Below are positions 33,565 to 46,204 of a stretch of DNA of 64,000 bases, piece after piece (position 1 is the stretch's first letter; the number at the start of each line of letters is the position of its first letter). A program made the translations under genes and the position numbers. Source of the stretch: Halogeometricum sp. S1BR25-6 (GTDB lineage Archaea; Halobacteriota; Halobacteria; Halobacteriales; Haloferacaceae). The DNA is taken from contig NZ_JAMQOP010000004.1 in assembly GCF_031624495.1 (NCBI RefSeq), positions 248,001 through 312,000 on the forward strand. The letters run 5' to 3'. Under the pieces are notes generated by a model. That model searched no databases and was not told the DNA's origin. It saw only the letters and a program-made list of their open reading frames with translations.

Positions 33565-35610
33565 TCACGGCCGTTCTCCCGCCGAGAGATCGCTCGGTGC
33601 CGCGTCCGTGACCGCCACGTCGTACGGCGCGACCGTCGAGCCGCCGACGACCCAGTTGGCGCCGACGGGGGAATCGACGGGGAACGCCTCGGAACCGAAG
33701 TTCGCCACCCACGTCAGTCCGCCCCGGGTCGCGATTCGGACCTGCGGCGGGAGGGGGTCGGTCGTCGGAACGCCCGCCCGGTCCAGCAGGTCGCCGACGA
33801 CGGCCCCCGCGAGGTCGGCGTCCGGCCACGTCCCGACATAGGTCGCGGACCCGTCGCCGACGGCGTTTCGAACGACGGCCGGCGTTCCGTCCGCGCGCCC
33901 GCCCTCGTAACGTCCCTCGACCGACGCGCCCCCGTCGGCGGGGGCGAGCCACTCGTTCCAGACGCGGGCCTCGTAGCGGTCGCCCCCGTAGACGACGTCG
34001 CTCGCGAGCGAATCGGGGACGCTCTCGTGCTGGTCGACCGTCGCGCCGACGAGGTCGCGGAGCGGACCCGGTCGCGGCGCGTTGTGGAGTGTGTCGTACG
34101 GGTCTTTGACGCCCGAGCGCATCGTTGCGAGGAGTTCGCCGCCGTCGGCGACGTACGACTCCAGTCGCGCGGCGAGGTCGTCGTCCGCGAGGTACAGCGT
34201 CGGCGCGACGACGGCATCGTAGGGCGTTAAGTCGACGGACGGCGGAACGACGTCGACGCCGACGGACCGCTCCCGGAGCGCCGCGTAGTACGTCTCCGCG
34301 TGGTCCCAGTAGTCGAACTCCGGCGTCATCGGCTCTATCTCCAACGCCCAGAGGTTGTCGTAGTCGTGAAGGAGCGCCACGTCGCCGGTCGGCGCCGACG
34401 CGCCGCCTCCGACCTCGTCCTCTTCGTCCGGTTCCGCGGCGTCGCAGAGCGTTTCGAGGTCGGAGGCGGCGTCCGCGGCGTCGCGGTACCCGGCGTCGGG
34501 CGTCCCGTCCGCCGCGAGCAGGCCGCTGTGGTACTGCTCCTGTCCCGTTCGGCACCGCCGCCACCGGAAGTACGAGACGACGCCCGCGCCGTGGGCCGTC
34601 GCGTAGTGCGCCCACAGTCGCATCGCGCCGTCGGCGGGTTGCGGGGAGTACGGCGGCCAGTTGATGTCACCCGGTTGTTGTTCCATCACCCAGTGGGCGC
34701 CGTCGGCCGCGCACCGGTACAGGTCGTGGTCGAGGCCGAGGTTGTCCGGGTCGCCCGCGCGGAACTCCGCTTCCGAACGCGAACCGCGCCGCTCCTGCAC
34801 GTGTCCGGTCGGATAGGAGTCCCAGGAGGCGAAATCGAGGTCCTCGGCCACGTCGTAGGCGTTCAGACCGTCGTGCGACATGAAGTTGTGCGTGACGAAC
34901 CACTCGTCGTTCGCCTCGCGGAGCGTCTCGACCTGCAGGCGGTTGTACGCGACAACGCCGTCGCTGCTGAACCGTCGGTAGTCGAGCAGGCGCGAGGGGT
35001 GGTGGTCGGCCGCGGCGTGCCGCGGCGGGTCCACCTGGGAGAGGTCGTTCAGGTCCTGACTCCAGAAGGCGTTCCCCCACCGCTCGTTGAGCGTCTCCGC
35101 GTCGCCGTACCGCTCGCGGAGCCACGAGCGAAAGGCGCTCGCACAGTCGTCGCAGTAGCACAGGAGCGTGCCGTGGCAGCCGTACTCGTTGTCGGTCTGC
35201 CACCCCGCCACCGCCGGGTGGTCGGCGTAGTGCTCCGCGAGTGTCCCGACGATGCGGCGAGTCTCCCGCCGGAAGACCTCCGAGTTGTAGCAGTAGTGCC
35301 GGCGACCGCCGTAGTGACGCGTCGTCCCGTCGGCCTCTTCCTGCCGTATCTCCGGGTACTCGTCGACCAACCACTTCGGCGGCGCGGCCGTCGGCGTGCA
35401 GAGGACGGCCTTCATGCCGTAATCGCCCACGAGGTCGACGGCGCGGTCCAGCCACCCGAACTCGTACTCGCCGGGTTCGGGTTCCAGTTTCGACCACGCG
35501 AACTCGCCCATCCGGACGTACCGCAGTCCGGCGTCGGCCATCCGTTCGACGTCGGCCTCCATCCGGTCCGCCGGCCAGTGCTCCGGGAAGTAACAGACTC
35601 CGATGCGCAT
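33565..35610 (-). CDS. Beta-galactosidase, GH42
   Basis: A 681-residue GH42 enzyme hydrolysing beta-galactosides. The acid/base is Glu142 (WQTDNEYGCHG) and the nucleophile is Glu310 (HWVMEQQPGDINW). The zinc-site cysteines of the family are all present (Cys107, then Cys151, 153 and 156 in CYCDDC). Domain order is TIM barrel (1-400), trimerisation/GATase-like domain (430-620) and a small beta C-terminus. No signal peptide is seen, so the enzyme is cytoplasmic and fits with the ABC importer upstream. It resembles the halophilic BgaH group. A TATA box 24-31 nt before the ATG predicts a leaderless mRNA starting the GH42-lactonase-dgoD-SDR operon. Confidence 0.95.
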   Translation of the reverse strand: MRIGVCYFPEHWPADRMEADVERMADAGLRYVRMGEFAWSKLEPEPGEYEFGWLDRAVDLVGDYGMKAVLCTPTAAPPKWLVDEYPEIRQEEADGTTRHYGGRRHYCYNSEVFRRETRRIVGTLAEHYADHPAVAGWQTDNEYGCHGTLLCYCDDCASAFRSWLRERYGDAETLNERWGNAFWSQDLNDLSQVDPPRHAAADHHPSRLLDYRRFSSDGVVAYNRLQVETLREANDEWFVTHNFMSHDGLNAYDVAEDLDFASWDSYPTGHVQERRGSRSEAEFRAGDPDNLGLDHDLYRCAADGAHWVMEQQPGDINWPPYSPQPADGAMRLWAHYATAHGAGVVSYFRWRRCRTGQEQYHSGLLAADGTPDAGYRDAADAASDLETLCDAAEPDEEDEVGGGASAPTGDVALLHDYDNLWALEIEPMTPEFDYWDHAETYYAALRERSVGVDVVPPSVDLTPYDAVVAPTLYLADDDLAARLESYVADGGELLATMRSGVKDPYDTLHNAPRPGPLRDLVGATVDQHESVPDSLASDVVYGGDRYEARVWNEWLAPADGGASVEGRYEGGRADGTPAVVRNAVGDGSATYVGTWPDADLAGAVVGDLLDRAGVPTTDPLPPQVRIATRGGLTWVANFGSEAFPVDSPVGANWVVGGSTVAPYDVAVTDAAPSDLSAGERP

Positions 35611-35633
35611 AGGTATCGGTTCACGTCGACCGT

Positions 35634-35641
35634 GATAAAAA
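35634..35641 (-). promoter_or_regulatory. TATA box of the GH42-lactonase-dgoD operon
   Basis: On the minus strand it reads GTTTTTATC, centred about 27 nt before the ATG at 35610. The overlapping area (CGGTCGACGTGAACCG) has short inverted CGGT/ACCG arms that could bind a regulator. Confidence 0.55.
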
Positions 35642-35760
35642 CGCGGGCATCCGGCACGAAACGCCCGTTATTCGCGGTGTGACGGGCCGTCGGCTCTCGG
35701 AGACGCGGCGGCCGCATTTATCGCAGCAGACCCGCGCCGAGACGACCGAATTCGCTCGTC

Positions 35761-36897
<1,137 letters not shown>

Positions 36898-36907
36898 TGG
36901 TGTCTCC

Positions 36908-37744
36908 TTACTGTTTGACCGACCCGGAGAGGATGCCTTTGATGAAGTACTGCTGGAGGAAGATGAACATCAGGAAGATGGGGATTATCGCCAGCGACGT
37001 GGCGACCATCACCTGATCGAAGTTCACCCGCTGTTGCCCGACGAGTTGCGCAAGCGCGATGGGGATGGTGAACATCTCCTCTTCCTGCAGGACGATGAGC
37101 GGGTAGAGGAACGCCTGCCACTGGTTGAGAAAGAGGATGATGGCGAGCGCCGACAGCGACGGGATCATCGTCGGGAGCGCTATCTTGTAGTACAGTTGGA
37201 ACTCCGTCGCGCCGTCCATCCGAGCGGACTCCAACAGCGCGTCGGGTATCGCCTTCATGTTCTGTCGCATCAGGAAGATTCCCAGCGGGTTCGCCGCCCA
37301 CGGGAGGATGACCGCGAGGTAGGAGTTCGTCCACCCGATCTGCGTGATGAGCAGGAACAGGGGGATGATGAGCAGTTGAATGGGGAGCACGAGCGTCGCC
37401 AGGATGGCGTAGAACAGCGGCTCCTTGAACTTGAACTCGTACTTCGCGAACGCGAACCCCGCCATCGAGCAGAGCACGAGCGACAGCGCCGTGTAGGAGA
37501 CGGCGATGATGAGGCTGTTCCCGATGCTCCGGAGGAAGTCGACGCTCTCTTGCAGCGCTTCGAAGTTCTGCAGGTAGTGGAGACCCGGGAGGAGCCGCGG
37601 CGGCCACGAGAAGAACTCCGACTGGGGAATCGTCGCCGCGACCAGCATCCAGTAGATGGGTATCATCACCAGCGCCGTGATGGTGAGCAGGAAGATGTAG
37701 CTCCCGAACTTCCACAGCGCTTCGTTTCTCGTCTCGCGGCGCAT
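36908..37744 (-). CDS. Sugar ABC transporter permease (MalG type)
   Basis: A 278-residue inner-membrane permease with six hydrophobic helices and the EAA loop LLESARMDGATEFQLYYKIA followed by LPTM, which contacts the ATPase. The ATG at 37742-37744 shares one base with the stop of the upstream permease (TAATG), so translation is coupled. The open frame extends upstream only as a shadow. It forms the translocation pore with the MalF-type partner. Confidence 0.95.
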   Translation of the reverse strand: MRRETRNEALWKFGSYIFLLTITALVMIPIYWMLVAATIPQSEFFSWPPRLLPGLHYLQNFEALQESVDFLRSIGNSLIIAVSYTALSLVLCSMAGFAFAKYEFKFKEPLFYAILATLVLPIQLLIIPLFLLITQIGWTNSYLAVILPWAANPLGIFLMRQNMKAIPDALLESARMDGATEFQLYYKIALPTMIPSLSALAIILFLNQWQAFLYPLIVLQEEEMFTIPIALAQLVGQQRVNFDQVMVATSLAIIPIFLMFIFLQQYFIKGILSGSVKQ

Positions 37745-38763
37745 TACTCCGTCCCTCCGTACCGAATCTGGATTATCGACATGATGCTCACCAGTATCAC
37801 GAGCGCCACCGAGACGGCGCTGGCGTACCCGAGGTTGAGTTGCAGGAACGCCTGGTTGTAGATATACTGGACGATAGTTATCGTGGCGTTCGACGGACCG
37901 CCGCCGGTGATGACGTACGGTTCGGCGAATATCTGGAACGTCCCGATGGTCGAAGAGACGACGACGAACAAGAGGACTGGGCGGAGTTGCGGCAGCGTGA
38001 CGAACCGGAACTTCTGCCAGCGCGTCGCGCCGTCGACTTCCGCGGCCTCGTACAACTGCTCCGGGACGGTCTGGAGACCGGCGAGGAGGATTATCATGTT
38101 GTACCCGAGCCAGCGCCACGTCACTGCGATGACGAGCGTGATGCGCGCCCACCACGCGTCGGTGAGCCACGGCACCCGCCCGAGACCGATCGTCTCCAGC
38201 GCGTAGTTGATGACGCCCACGTCGCCGTTGAACAGCAGCAGGAATATCGTGGAGTAGGCGACCAACCCCGTCGCGACGGGGAGGGCGATGAGCGTCCGGA
38301 AGATGCTCTTCGCGCGGATGAACTTCGCGTCCAACACGAGCGCCGTGGCGAGACCGAGAATCACCATCAGCGGCACCTGCACGAGGAAGATGAACGAGGT
38401 GTTGAACAGCGCCTGGTGGAACAGCGAGTCCCTGAGTATCAGCCGTGTGTAGTGGCTGAGTCCGACGAACCGGAGGTTCGCTATCTGCGGAACCGTCACC
38501 TGGAACGCGACGAAGTCGACGGTCAGCAGAACCTCGTTCGACGCCCCGAGGTAGTCGAAGAACGACAGGTACAGCGTGTACGCCGTCGGGAACAGGAGGA
38601 AGACGGCGAACAGAACGAAGAACGGCGAGATGTACAGGTAGGGGAGCGCGGGTATCTTCGGAACGACCCCGGAAACGTCCTGCCGTCGGTAGCGGAACTG
38701 GTCGGCCACCGCTCGATACGCGGGCGACGCCTGAACTCTCGATTGAATCGCGTTCAGTACCAC
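37744..38763 (-). CDS. Sugar ABC transporter permease (MalF type)
   Basis: A 339-residue permease with a cytoplasmic N-terminus of about 40 residues, then six membrane helices. The EAA loop is LYEAAEVDGATRWQKFRFVT followed by LPQL. Translation starts at GTG 38763. A 67-codon open frame (38754-38957) overlaps this start and follows a TATA-like box; it does not look like protein and may be chance. Together with the MalG-type partner, ATPase and binding lipoprotein it makes a complete CUT1 importer, presumably for a galactoside. Confidence 0.93.
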   Translation of the reverse strand: MVLNAIQSRVQASPAYRAVADQFRYRRQDVSGVVPKIPALPYLYISPFFVLFAVFLLFPTAYTLYLSFFDYLGASNEVLLTVDFVAFQVTVPQIANLRFVGLSHYTRLILRDSLFHQALFNTSFIFLVQVPLMVILGLATALVLDAKFIRAKSIFRTLIALPVATGLVAYSTIFLLLFNGDVGVINYALETIGLGRVPWLTDAWWARITLVIAVTWRWLGYNMIILLAGLQTVPEQLYEAAEVDGATRWQKFRFVTLPQLRPVLLFVVVSSTIGTFQIFAEPYVITGGGPSNATITIVQYIYNQAFLQLNLGYASAVSVALVILVSIMSIIQIRYGGTE

Positions 38764-38967
38764 CGGTCGCTCACCGCCCTCGCGTCGTCTCGGGCCGACA
38801 GGGTCGGTAGTCGTCCGTACGGTTCCGGAGGCCCGACGCTCCGCCGGCCGGCCCCGCGGTGCGAAGCGTCGACCGTGGGAGGAGTCCTCTCGAAGGCGGA
38901 ACGAGTCCGCCGAGTGAGTTGATTCGACATACTCGTGCTCTCGGTTGCTTGTATCATACCGTATTAT

Positions 38968-38975
38968 TTTATAAA
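38968..38975 (-). promoter_or_regulatory. Possible internal TATA box between binding protein and permease genes
   Basis: TTTATAAA in an AT-rich pocket lies in the 240-bp gap between the binding-protein gene and the first permease gene. It would start a separate permease/ATPase transcript around 38945, allowing the binding protein to be expressed at a different level. Confidence 0.4.
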
Positions 38976-39004
38976 GATTGTGCCGTGCCGCCGCCGGGGT
39001 CGAG

Positions 39005-40393
39005 TTACGCCACTTCGCGGTCAGTCCGGTCTGCGACGGTCTGTGCGGCCGCCTGCGCGGCTTTCTCCGGGGACTTCGCGCCGTCGAGCATCCGTCCGAT
39101 CTCGGTGTTCATCGCATCTTGGACCTCCGGCGTGTCGGTCGTGTACCGGTAGGGCGTGATGTCCTGTGCGACCTCCGCGAACAGGCGGAAGACGGGCTGA
39201 CCGTCGTAGAAGTCGAGCTCCTGGTCGTAGATGTCCGCGTCGTACGCCGTCGTCAGCGACGGGAAGAGACCGAACTCCTCGAGCATCGTGTTCTGCACCT
39301 CCGGCGTCGTCATGGCGTACTCGATGTAGTCCCACGCGCGGTTGACGGTCGCCTCGTCGGATATCTGGGAGGGAATCGCCATGTTCGACCCGCCGCGGTT
39401 CGAGGCTCGGTTGCCGCCCTTCTCGAACGCGGGCAGTTTGTAGACCCCCCAGTTACCCGCCGTATCCGGGAGTTCCGCGCGAAGCGTCCCGTCCATCCAC
39501 GCCGCCGTCGCGACGGACGCGAGCGTCCCCTCGGAGAACGCGGTGAACCAGCCGCCCGACCACGTCTCGATTCGACGGGTGATACCGGCGTCCTTCATGT
39601 CCTTGATGAGTTGGAGGGCGCGAACGCTCTCCTCGCTGTTGATGCTCACCGCGCCGTCCTCGGTGAACGGTTGACCGCCGAGCTGGCGGAACAGCATCCG
39701 CCACAGTTGCGGGGAGTCCTGCGCCGGGATGTTGATCATCGCCACGTCATCCGGCATCTGTTTGCCGGCCTCGATGAAGTCGTCCCACGTCTCCAGGGAC
39801 TCGGGGTCGATGCCGGCCGTCTCGTACCGGTCGCGCTTGTAGAAGACGCCCGTCGGTCCGATGTCCCACGGCAGCGCGTAGTCCTTCCCGTCGACGCTGA
39901 CCGTCTGCCACTTTCCGTCGACGATGTCGTCGCGGACGTCAGCCTCGTCGATGCGGGACGTGAGGTCCATCAGTCCGTTCTTGCTGCCGAACGCCGTCAC
40001 GTCGTAGTTCTGGACGACCGAGAAGTCGGGCGCGCCGGTCCCGCTGGTGACGGCCGTCTGGAACCGCTGCTCCCACGTGTCGCCGCCCATCTCCTTGACG
40101 GAGACGTCGGCTCCCTTCTCCTCGTTGTACGTCTCCGCGGCGCCTTGCAGGGCGCGAGCGGCGATGTTCCAGCCCCACCCCTGGGCCGACCCCGCCATCT
40201 GGGAGCCGGAGCCGCCGCCGGTTCCCGTCCCGCTTCCGCCGCCACTGCTTCCACCGCCGTCGCTTCCGCCGCCGTTCCCGCCGTCGCTGCTGCCACCGGT
40301 ACTGATGCATCCCGCCAGACCGCCTGCCCCGACGACGCCGAGCGCCGTGAGGAATCGACGGCGGCGTACGCGGGGGTCCGAGGAATCGTTCAT
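39005..40393 (-). CDS. Sugar ABC transporter solute-binding lipoprotein (Tat)
   Basis: A 462-residue extracellular binding protein of the CUT1 family. The N-terminus has a twin-arginine motif and lipobox (RRRRFLTALGVVGAGGLAGC), so it is Tat-exported and anchored through Cys. A Gly/Ser linker rich in GGSSDGG-like repeats follows (about residues 32-67), separating lipid anchor and domain. The body shows typical binding-protein segments (ALPWDIGPTGVFYKRD, WDDFIEAGKQMPDD). I used the ATG at 40391-40393; the frame continues 38 codons upstream but crosses the promoter. A TATA box at 40421-40430 supports this. It is divergent from lacZ. Confidence 0.94.
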   Translation of the reverse strand: MNDSSDPRVRRRRFLTALGVVGAGGLAGCISTGGSSDGGNGGGSDGGGSSGGGSGTGTGGGSGSQMAGSAQGWGWNIAARALQGAAETYNEEKGADVSVKEMGGDTWEQRFQTAVTSGTGAPDFSVVQNYDVTAFGSKNGLMDLTSRIDEADVRDDIVDGKWQTVSVDGKDYALPWDIGPTGVFYKRDRYETAGIDPESLETWDDFIEAGKQMPDDVAMINIPAQDSPQLWRMLFRQLGGQPFTEDGAVSINSEESVRALQLIKDMKDAGITRRIETWSGGWFTAFSEGTLASVATAAWMDGTLRAELPDTAGNWGVYKLPAFEKGGNRASNRGGSNMAIPSQISDEATVNRAWDYIEYAMTTPEVQNTMLEEFGLFPSLTTAYDADIYDQELDFYDGQPVFRLFAEVAQDITPYRYTTDTPEVQDAMNTEIGRMLDGAKSPEKAAQAAAQTVADRTDREVA

Positions 40394-40420
40394 GTTTAAC
40401 TCATCAGAACATGGGTGACG

Positions 40421-40430
40421 GTGTATATCA
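40421..40430 (-). promoter_or_regulatory. TATA box of the sugar-importer operon
   Basis: TGATATACAC on the minus strand is centred about 33 nt before the binding-protein ATG at 40393, predicting a leader of only a few bases. It lies in the 227-bp region shared with the divergent GH2 beta-galactosidase gene, where joint control of import and hydrolysis would be possible. Confidence 0.5.
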
Positions 40431-40566
40431 AGGTTGCGGAAATCGAGTGATACGTTCACAAGAGCCAGCTTCGTTCGCGAGAGACTTCGCTCGGTCCGTT
40501 TCCGCACGCCTCTCGCCGGTCGGACCCCTCTCGCCGGGGATGCTCCGTCGACGTCTATCGAAATAG

Positions 40567-43788
<3,222 letters not shown>

Positions 43789-43895
43789 GTCGGGTGACCG
43801 GCGGCCGGCGTTAACTATTGGAGAACGGCTGGCGGCGGGGTCCCGGCTCCGTCGACGAACGACTTTTGCTCTCCCACTCCGTGTGACGAGACGCC

Positions 43896-44660
43896 GTGGC
43901 ACGAACCGAGATCAAATCGACAGCAACCTGTTTCGCCATCATCGAGGCCGTTCGGACCAACGGAGACGCCGGTATCAGCGAACTCGCTCGCGACGTGGGC
44001 GTTTCCAAGAGCGGCGTCTACAAGCACGTCCAGACGCTCTCCCGACTCGGGTACCTCGTCCGTCAGGGGGACAGATACCACCTGAGCCTCCGCTTTCTGA
44101 CGCTCGCGACGCGGGCGCGGGAGCGCCTCCCGTACGACGTCGCCGAACCGGTCGTCGCCCGGTTGGCGGAGACGACCGGACACGCCGCTCACTTCTCCGT
44201 CCGGGAGAACGACCGGGTGGTCTACGTCTGTCGCGCCGACCCGTCCGAGTCGGCCCCCGCGGAGCGAACCGAAGGGGAAATCGCACCGTTGCACGCGACG
44301 TCGGACGGGAAGGCGATACTCGCCAACCTCGACAAGGAGACGCGCGGAGGGATTCTCGACCGGACGGGACTGCCGGCGTGCACCGACAAGACCATCACCG
44401 ACCGGTCGGCGCTGGACCGCGAACTGCAGTCGATACGCGACAGGCGGGCGTCGTTCGACCGCGAGGAGTACGTCCGCGGGTGTCAGTCCGTGGCGTCCCC
44501 GGTCCTCCGGGACGACGGGACGCCCGTCGGAGCGGTGAGCGTGGCGGGGGACGTCCAGCAGATGTCCGGAAAACGGCTGGAAGAGGACGTGGTCGGACTG
44601 ACGATCTCCGCGGCGAAGCGCATCGAAAAGGAAGTGCGAGGACCGTCGTCCGTTTCCTAA
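43896..44660 (+). CDS. IclR family transcriptional regulator 1
   Basis: A 254-residue regulator starting at GTG 43896. The N-terminal winged HTH is ISELARDVGVSKSGVYKHVQ, and the C-terminal effector-binding domain includes PLHATSDGKAIL and ITDRSALDRELQSIRDR. IclR proteins bind small acids or sugars and commonly control catabolic operons. It follows lacZ on the same strand by 107 bp, so control of the galactoside island is the simplest guess. A second IclR gene lies downstream; the two are similar through most of their length and may be an old duplication. Confidence 0.93.
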   Translation: MARTEIKSTATCFAIIEAVRTNGDAGISELARDVGVSKSGVYKHVQTLSRLGYLVRQGDRYHLSLRFLTLATRARERLPYDVAEPVVARLAETTGHAAHFSVRENDRVVYVCRADPSESAPAERTEGEIAPLHATSDGKAILANLDKETRGGILDRTGLPACTDKTITDRSALDRELQSIRDRRASFDREEYVRGCQSVASPVLRDDGTPVGAVSVAGDVQQMSGKRLEEDVVGLTISAAKRIEKEVRGPSSVS

Positions 44661-45144
44661 TGGTAAACGAACGACGTTCGGCCGGCCGTTCGATGAGCGA
44701 TGATTCATACCGAACTTTTACCATAGTTCGGTGCATTCGCACCCCCTTTGTGAGTCCAGAGAGTTCGGAAGCCCTCCGCGACTCGTTCTCCGATAGTTAA
44801 CGGGCTCCCACAGTCGGCTGATGCGACCGGCGTACACGGAGGATATCGACACGAGGCTAACGAACGTCGAGTACGGATACGGAAAGACCAGCTTCCGTTA
44901 CAGCTGTAGACTTGTAATTTTAGGATGCCTGCCGAGCTCTTCTCGTACACCGGTTTCGGGGGGAAAACAGAGGGAAGAGACGTTGCACGAGGCTATATAC
45001 CGACAAGCGGGACTCCGAGCGAAAGCTATAACAGTACCCGACGGCGATTCGAACTATGTTCACTCATAGAGAACGGCTGTCGAAACAGCCCGACGTGGGG
45101 GTCGTCGAGAGTACGAGGTGCGACGGTAGGCGAGAGGTGAGCCT
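44661..45144. other. Intergenic stretch between the two IclR genes
   Basis: No believable gene in 484 bases. It holds an inverted repeat at 44709-44732 and TATA-like elements near 44993 (ctatatacc) and 45030 (agctataac), either of which could serve the second IclR gene. Confidence 0.4.
44709..44732. promoter_or_regulatory. Inverted repeat between IclR genes (possible operator)
   Basis: ACCGAAC (44709-44715) and GTTCGGT (44726-44732) flank a 10-base AT-rich spacer TTTTACCATA. Symmetric arms one helical turn apart suit a dimeric regulator. No matching copy was noticed in other promoters of the island. Confidence 0.4.
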
Positions 45145-45894
45145 GTGACCGACGACTACCCGGTGAAGGCGACGCACACGAGCGTCCGGGTGCTGCGGGC
45201 GGTGATGGAGGCGCACGGCGTCGGCGTCTCCGAACTCGCGCGCCGGTTGGACCTCTCGAAGAGCGCGGTCCACAAGCACCTGCGGACGCTCACCTCCCTC
45301 GGACTGCTCGCCCGCGAGGGAGACGACTACTACCTCGGACTGGGCTTCTTGGAGTTCGCAGCGGCGGCGCGCGAGCGTTTCCCCGTTTACGGGGTGGCGC
45401 TGCCGGCCGTCGAGCGACTCGCGGAGGTGTCGGGGTGCGTGGCGACACTCGTCGTCTATGAGTCGGGTCGCGGCGTCGTCGTCGCACAGACCTGCGGGGA
45501 CGACGCCCTCGCCCCGCCGGTGAGCGAGGGCGACGCCGTCCCCCTGCACGCGACGGCGGGCGGCAAGACGATACTCGCCTACCGTCCCGCCGAAGAGGTC
45601 GACCGGGTCGTCGACGACGGCCTCGACGCCGTCACCGAGAACACCATCACCGACGGGGACCGACTGCGCCGAGAGCTTCGGTCGATTCGGGACCGGCGGG
45701 TGGCGTTCGACCGCGAGGAGAGCGCGACGGGGTGGCAGAGCGTCGCCTCCCCCGTCACCGACTCCCGGCAGCGCGCCGTCGCCGCCGTGAGCGTCTCCGG
45801 CCCGACCGACCGGATGTCCGGCAAGACGTTGGAGGAGGACATCACCGGCCTCGTCGTCAGCACCGCGAAATCCATCGAGAACGACCTCCTGTGA
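45145..45894 (+). CDS. IclR family transcriptional regulator 2
   Basis: A 249-residue regulator starting at GTG 45145. The winged HTH is VSELARRLDLSKSAVHKHLR and the effector domain has PLHATAGGKTILAY and ITDGDRLRRELRSIRDRR. It closely parallels the IclR protein at 43896, including the SVASPV and MSGKTLEEDITGL endings. The beta-helix protein gene follows on the same strand after an AT-rich gap, so it could control that gene, the galactoside genes, or both. Confidence 0.93.
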   Translation: MTDDYPVKATHTSVRVLRAVMEAHGVGVSELARRLDLSKSAVHKHLRTLTSLGLLAREGDDYYLGLGFLEFAAAARERFPVYGVALPAVERLAEVSGCVATLVVYESGRGVVVAQTCGDDALAPPVSEGDAVPLHATAGGKTILAYRPAEEVDRVVDDGLDAVTENTITDGDRLRRELRSIRDRRVAFDREESATGWQSVASPVTDSRQRAVAAVSVSGPTDRMSGKTLEEDITGLVVSTAKSIENDLL

Positions 45895-46204
45895 GTTTTC
45901 TTCGACGGCTGATAGATTTACTCGACCACCTATGTTTCTATCTCAGCCGATTATAGAATTGTACTCGGCAGCTGTCGAGCGACATTTTCGTGTCTGGTAT
46001 TCTATCTGATAATCTATGTTCGTATTTCAGAATAGAGTCTTTTCTTCGACCGTTCGAGGCTCGTACGAACTGAAAGTTGCGCCGAACGCGGAATCACGAG
46101 TGTGAGTCACGCGGTAGAACCCCTCGTTCGGACGGCCCGAACGACTACCAGAGGGGAGGGTCTTTCGGGAACGTGAACCGGAAATCGTCAGACTCGGAGG
46201 GGAC
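45895..46204. other. AT-rich intergenic stretch with imperfect direct repeats
   Basis: This gap is unusually AT-rich up to about 46060. Two related units, CTATGTTTCTATCTCAG (near 45931) and CTATGTTCGTATTTCAG (near 46013), lie about 80 bp apart, each followed by ATAG-containing sequence. It may hold the promoter of the beta-helix gene; no coding frame is seen. Confidence 0.35.

Noticed and set aside
38754-38957. 67-codon ORF overlapping the MalF-type permease start
   Set aside because: It is basic and Arg-rich, unlike haloarchaeal proteins, and is in another frame from the permease. Probably leader sequence by chance, though a TATA-like box precedes it.
44821-45069. 82-codon ORF between the IclR genes
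   Set aside because: Mixed codon bias, no conserved-looking segments, and it covers possible promoter elements for the second IclR gene.
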